Origin: Utricularia gibba
Lineage: Eukaryota > Streptophyta > Magnoliopsida > Lamiales > Lentibulariaceae
Reading direction: 5' to 3'
DNA length: 64,000 nucleotides
Assembly: GCA_002189035.1 (NCBI GenBank)
Contig: NEEC01000004.1
Location: 1,426,001-1,490,000, forward strand
Part shown: one piece after another, positions 59,160 through 64,000 of the stretch
Numbering within the stretch: position 1 is the first letter of the stretch
Layout of the letters: each line of letters begins with the position of its first letter
Program-made: the position numbers and the translations under genes
The notes under the pieces: generated by a model
Databases searched by the model: none
Seen by the model: the letters and a program-made list of their open reading frames with translations, nothing else
Told to the model about the DNA's origin: nothing

Positions 59160-61749
59160 CTCCAAATCGCCTAATTAAACACTAGCCTGAAAGAAAACAT
59201 CACACTTTTGTCAATAATTTGAGAAACATCTATAAATCGAGGAAACAGCTCCAAATCTTTCTATTCCTAACCCTAATCATCAAATAACCCGGCAGAACAA
59301 AAAGATGAGCCAACACCCACCTGAACTTTCAATCCTGGATCACAAATCCACAACCCCCGTAACCATAAAATCACTGAAACAATCAGACAAAAATATCACA
59401 GACGAACCAAACAAAAATCTGGGACTGGGGATCCGACGGTGGAAGAAGATTTAAGGATAGGGATGTGGTTAACAAGAGGCTGGAAATCGAACAAGTGCGA
59501 GAGAGCATAAGCCTTCCTTGAGTGCCGTGGGCCAGAGTTTTGGATAGAAGCGAACCTTTTTGCTGCTCTGCCTGGGACCGTCAACTGCTTTCCCCCGGCA
59601 CACCGTATAACATTACCACTGCCTTCTCCTCTGGTTTTTCATACAAAAGTATCTTTTAAAATCATTTGATTGATTGACATTTTTTAATTAACAAATCCAG
59701 CATTTTTAAATTATTTTCTATAATTTAAATCACGAGTATATTTTTTTTTTTTATCCATTGCACGTTAACTATTTTTAATTTAAGATACTATAATATCAAC
59801 CTACTTAAATTTTAAGTGATTATTAATTAAAAATATTTTTGATATAAATATTATAACAAAAATTAGAAATAAAGTATGCCTTAATGTGACAAACTCGAAT
59901 TTCATCCATTGAAACTGGTTTCAAAATCGAACTCATAAAGAATCAATTTAATTTAAAAATCAAACTTTAAAATCGCAAATAATATTATTTTCACACAAAC
60001 TGTCATTAACGTGGATAATTATGAATTTTTGTAAAAATTATTTAGAAAAATCAAGTAGATGTTCAAAACCGTTGACTTTAGCCCTCTTCATCTGGATGAA
60101 TCCAAAAATTCAACCACCTCAATAGATGCAATTAGCTTGAATTTACTTGTAAATATAAAACCAATAAAATTCAAAATATTTTTTTACTATAGGGTATTCC
60201 ACGATATAAATACTTAAAGTTTTTCAAATTGGCACAATTAATCTCCAATATTTAATAAAAATGTTATAAGTAGTACTCCATATACATATTTATCCACAAT
60301 GTTTAACGTACCAAACATATTTAATTCATATTTTTTTTGTAATTTAATCATTTTCTATATCCACTATTTAAATAACATTTATAATTGATTCTCAATATTA
60401 AGAAATTGAATATAATTGATCTTAATTGTTTAATAATTTGGCAAAATTGATCCCCATTTTCTCCAGCAATCGTACGGAGAAAAAATTGTGGTTGTGGTGG
60501 TCAGTGGCGGTCGAAGGTCAGTCGAAAATAGTAAAATTAAATAGAAAAAAATCAGGTTTTTAAATTGGTACTTGATTTTGCTAGTAGTATAAATAGTGGT
60601 GACTATTTTTGTTCGATTTTAAAATAGTTGGGACTATTTGTGCCTGATATTAAAATAATGGAGACTAATTATAAATGGTTTTGAAATAATGAGGATTAAA
60701 ACAATATTTTGAGGTACAAATTATGCTATTTAGGTAAATATTAGAAATCATTGGCGTAATCTAAAATTATAAAATATATTTTATCTTAAACTATATTGTC
60801 AAAATCTTAAATTATCTATCATGATCGAAATACTTTGAATATTATATAATAAAAATCATTAAAAACGGTAACAAGGATTTCAAAACACACAAGTTAGAAT
60901 ATTCCAAAAATACGAAATTTGATAAATAACGCCCCCACCCCCGGTTTGTTGAAATATCTCCAATTCAAATATCTCACGTCTGTATGAAATATCTCCAATT
61001 CAAATATCTCACGTGTGTATGAAATATCTCCGTCTCTCTTCATTCTTAAAAAAAGTCCTTGAGATATTTTGATTATTCTCTAATTTTTATAATTTAAAAG
61101 CATCGGATATATAAGAAACAAATAAATAAATCAAAATATAAATGTTTGTATTTTGCATTTATTTTAGAAATATGAAGTGGAGAAAATTAAATATTGAAAA
61201 TTGGGGCATGTCGCCGGGATAGGCTGGCGAGTATACTGAGGGATGATTTTGTTAAGGCGGCGGCTTGCAATTCGAACCAGTTGCTTCTCAACGCTGCGCG
61301 AGGATTGTTAAGCCATCTGCTATTGTACGGTTTGTTAGATTCTCCTGGTTGAATTCTCTATTGTCGGCCGCGGTTACTTTGTGGGTTTTTCTTCGTTTTT
61401 TTTTGGAAACCGGAATGTTTCAAATCTGGGGAGGTGTGATTGTGTAATGAGGGATGATTTTGGTGTATTAGTGCTTTGGTTTTGTTATCACGTAGCTTTC
61501 TATCAAGTTGTTGAATTGCACGTGAAGTGGGTCATATTGATGGGTTGGAGTAATGCCTACCACCTGTTCGATGTTTTGTCTATTTGAAATTCATAGTTTC
61601 TTTTTCAAATATGATGAAACTTTAGTAAGCCATTCACATGTCATTTCTCTTGCACGACTCATTGCGAAATTGCCTTACTGAAAACGCGGTTTTCTCTCAG
61701 TCAGCACATGAACAACATTGAAATTAGGGGTCTCGGATAGGTTCCTCAC
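59160..61749. other. ELF3 leader, AT-rich spacer, IMP2 leader
   Basis: 59160-59600 looks like the ELF3 5' untranslated region with at least one intron. 59640-61190 is AT-rich and holds a 35-bp tandem repeat at 60951-61031. 61200-61330 is suddenly GC-richer and reads open as RLASILRDDFVKAAACNSNQ and on; it may be a leader exon or an orphan exon (see findings). Confidence 0.5.
60951..61031. repeat. 35-bp tandem repeat, 2.3 copies
   Basis: GAAATATCTCCAATTCAAAT followed by ATCTCACGTCTGTAT repeats head to tail (60951-60985, 60986-61020) with one base change, and a partial third copy follows to 61031. Confidence 0.85.
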
Positions 61750-62642
61750 ATGGCAGCATCAAATTCATTATGGCGTTTAGCAAGAAATGCTGTCACCACT
61801 GCTCTAGTCTGCACTACCATATCCGATCGTTATGCTAGTGTTATGGCGGTTCGTGGTTCATCTATGTCCCCAACTCTGAATGCCAGTAGCAGCTCCACTG
61901 GATTTGCCATGGGTAAGTTCTTTACCTGCGCCACTGGTCACTCAACTTTACAGCGGTCCAACATTAACTTATTTGGTTTCAGATGATTATGTACTCGTTG
62001 AAAAACTTTGCCTCGAGAAATACAAGTTCGCACTGGGAGATGTTGTGGCTTTTCGGTAGGTTTTTTTTTACTCCGTGGATCTCCTATTGCCTTGTGATGA
62101 AATAATAAGTATGCTGCTCTGTGCTCTTTTTCTAATATTTGGTGTAATGGACATTTGGGTACCCATGTTACTGAATTCTCGAATGAGGGAATGTAGAACA
62201 AACACTTGTTGATGTTAAACAGAATTCTTTGGAGGGGTTTCTCCAAAGTTGAAACTATCAGCAAATGAGATGGTTGAGTTGTGTTCACTTTTTCATGCAG
62301 TTCGCCAACAAATTCAAAACAAAAACATGTGAAGAGAATTGTTGCGTTGCCAGGTGACAGGATTCATCTCTCATCCTTCGATACCATAAGGGTCCCTGAA
62401 GGGCATTGCTGGGTAGTTGGAGATAATGCAGCCTGTAGTAACGATTCAAGATCATATGGCCCGGTATGTTCAATCATGATAACCGCGTTGGCTGCTGCAT
62501 GATGAATTAATTCTTTGCATGTCGTTTCTGGGATTTGCAGATACCACTGGGTTTGATATGCGGCCGAGTTACCCATGTCGTGTGGCCGCCTCAAAGAATA
62601 GGCCGAGTTGGTGGTAGAAACAACACTTTGCCGCAAGGTTAA
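61750..62642 (+). CDS. IMP2: mitochondrial inner membrane protease subunit 2
   Basis: Signal-peptidase-I-type serine protease subunit (IMP2/IMMP2L) of the mitochondrial inner membrane, which trims intermembrane-space sorting signals. Exons 61750-61912, 61983-62055, 62301-62463 and 62541-62642 join to 166 residues. The catalytic Ser is in VRGSSMSPTLN and the catalytic Lys in KHVKRIVALPGDRI, with VPEGHCWVVGDN and the conserved end PLGLICGRVTHVVWPPQRIG. The N-terminal 35 residues form the membrane anchor region. Length and motif order agree with plant IMP2, not with thylakoid or ER signal peptidases. Confidence 0.92.
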
Positions 62643-64000
62643 ATTTGGGGTTCAAAGAACATCATTATATCCTGAAGAACAGCACCGTTTCTTTCAAAGC
62701 TTATTCGTTTACTGTCTCTTATTACCAGAAGGTGCTGAAAACATTATTGTATGTTGCAACTTCATCTCACAGTTTACAGGAATGAAGATTAGAATTTAGA
62801 ACCCTTGGCCATCATCATCACTACATGAAATTCCTAGATAGCCCTCGGTAAGATAAGCCAATCCCTCAAGCACAAGACATCTGGTGTCGTCCTCAAGACT
62901 GCTTCCTCTGCATTGAAAGCAGCATCACCAGAGGCTAATATATCCATCCGAGATGCAGATATCTTTGGCAATGTTAGAATATGGAATTCTTCATCATCAT
63001 CATCATCATGGCCATCCAAATGAGGAAGTGCATGATAATGTTCAGTCTGATGAAGCACAGGGTATGCGGAAGATGAGTGCTTCTGGTTGCGAAGAAGAAT
63101 CCATACATGTGCAAGAGCTCGGGGACGATGAGAAATAGGTGATTTCTCCAGCGCTACCGCAGATGCTTTTGACACCAATCATAAATCTGGAATCAGTGAG
63201 ACCACCGCAGAAATTGCCAGAAAATTTCTCAAACCACCTTCCCTGATGCCAGGATCCAAAAGGTTCGCAACAAGATAGAAACACACAGGGAGCTCCTTGA
63301 AACATGTAAAAAACCTTCTCAAACCTTGTCTCAACACAAGCACCAAACGCTTCATCGGAAGAGAATCTCTTGAAAACGAAGGTGGTTTCAACTAAAGCAT
63401 GAAGAGCATTATGCGCAGTGAGGGAGTTAACTCGGTCAAGTTACTTGGTTAATGGTTGAAGCATGCTCAAATGTCAACAAGAGCAGCAAGTTTATCAACA
63501 TCAGAATGGTGTGTTCTTGTAGGAGAGTTCTCAACTGTTTCTGAATATCGAATCACGACATCCTTAAAACGGATTAAAGCTTGTAAGTTGAATTCTATTT
63601 TGGGAGTCCTCGAGCTTAAAACAATTGAAACGAATGCGAGATATTTGACTTCTCAGTCTCCACAAAACAGAGAAAAACATGAACTTGTGTGATCAAGGAG
63701 CTAAGTAGACTGAAAGCATCTTCCACACACGAACGCTGACACTTCGATGGAAGGTTCCTACTGATTTGCAATGATGCCCTGAGCTAAAACAAAAGATGGA
63801 AATTCCTTCTGATTTGCAAGATGATGATGTTTTCTATTTGGTCACTAGATATGGATTTCAACATTGTAATAAATGTTCCCTTCAGTTTTCCAACGGGTGG
63901 AATGCCATAACAAGCACTTTTGATATTGAAGGGATGTTCCTCGTCCCTTCTGAAGTAGAGCAGATGAAGCAATTCTACTGTACAGGTTTGTGCTTCTCTG
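62643..64000. other. unresolved end of window
   Basis: After the IMP2 3' end, open frames occur on both strands (minus 62834-63178 and 63179-63391 in one frame separated by a TGA; plus 62953-63138, which includes six His codons) without a domain I recognise. At 63796 a plus-strand frame starts MEIPSDLQDDDVFYLVTRYG and runs to a possible donor near 63985 (CTGTACAG|GTTTGTG), so it could be the first exon of a gene beyond the window. I do not assign a function. Confidence 0.35.
63796..63985 (+). CDS. possible first exon of a gene cut by the window end
   Basis: About 63 codons open from an ATG: MEIPSDLQDDDVFYLVTRYG, FQHCNKCSLQFSNGWNAITS, FDIEGMFLVPSEVEQMKQFY, then a plausible GT donor. Codon use and amino-acid mix look protein-like, but I recognise no family and cannot see the next exon. 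It could also be chance or part of a decayed gene. Confidence 0.3.

Noticed and set aside
62985-63010. Six-histidine run (CAT repeats) as a possible tag or vector remnant
   Set aside because: It sits in ordinary plant sequence and is a simple trinucleotide repeat; no vector sequence is nearby.

Overview
The window is nuclear DNA of a flowering plant, almost certainly a eudicot. Genes are split by many short introns with GT/AG borders, AT-rich spacers separate them, and the products are plant-specific: a PsbP-domain protein, GT43 and GT47 cell-wall glycosyltransferases, an HD-ZIP III factor, ELF3, an AP2/ERF factor and a JINGUBANG-type WD40 protein. There is no operon logic; neighbours are unrelated single genes.

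Layout. 1-2.8 kb: AT-rich spacer with local repeats. 2.9-6.5 kb (+): UDP-GlcNAc pyrophosphorylase. 8.8-10.95 kb (+): NARROW LEAF 1-type protease. 12.78-12.92 kb (+): a MIR167 hairpin that no protein reading frame explains. 13.8-14.6 kb (-): RNase H2 subunit C, divergent from a PsbP-domain 5 gene at 15.1-16.7 kb (+). 17.1-18.7 kb (-): syntaxin SYP32. 19.4-20.5 kb (-): ribosomal protein L11. 21.6-22.5 kb (-): secreted PELPK-like proline-rich repeat protein. 26.3-27.8 kb (+): IRX9H xylan glycosyltransferase. 29.2-30.7 kb (+): JINGUBANG-like WD40 protein. 32.4-34.7 kb (+): GT47 exostosin. 35.9-36.5 kb (+): DREB/ERF factor. 39.37-45.93 kb: a 6.56-kb PIF/Harbinger DNA transposon. 47.3-48.9 kb (-): YebC/TACO1-like protein. 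50.2-54.0 kb (+): HD-ZIP III factor with a miR166 site. 55.2-55.9 kb (+): CCCH zinc-finger protein. 56.2-59.2 kb (-): ELF3. 61.7-62.6 kb (+): mitochondrial inner-membrane protease subunit 2. The last 1.3 kb is unresolved.

Main points. (1) The transposon has both ends (terminal inverted repeats, TAA target duplication), an apparently intact spliced transposase, a decayed Myb/SANT-type ORF1, and between them a third gene on the minus strand with the hallmarks of an FCP1/HAD-type phosphatase: a captured or element-specific cargo gene. (2) Four otherwise well-conserved host genes (UDP-GlcNAc pyrophosphorylase, JINGUBANG-like, HD-ZIP III, ELF3) each carry exactly one apparent one-base deletion, in or near a G/C run. 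The element's ORF1 and cargo gene show the same kind of change. This looks more like systematic homopolymer under-calling in the assembly than parallel gene death, but needs read evidence. (3) A MIR167 precursor and a miR166 target site place small-RNA control of auxin response and leaf/vascular patterning in the same window.

Exon borders were placed by eye from splice consensus and reading-frame continuity. Family assignments rest on recognised motifs, not on a database search.
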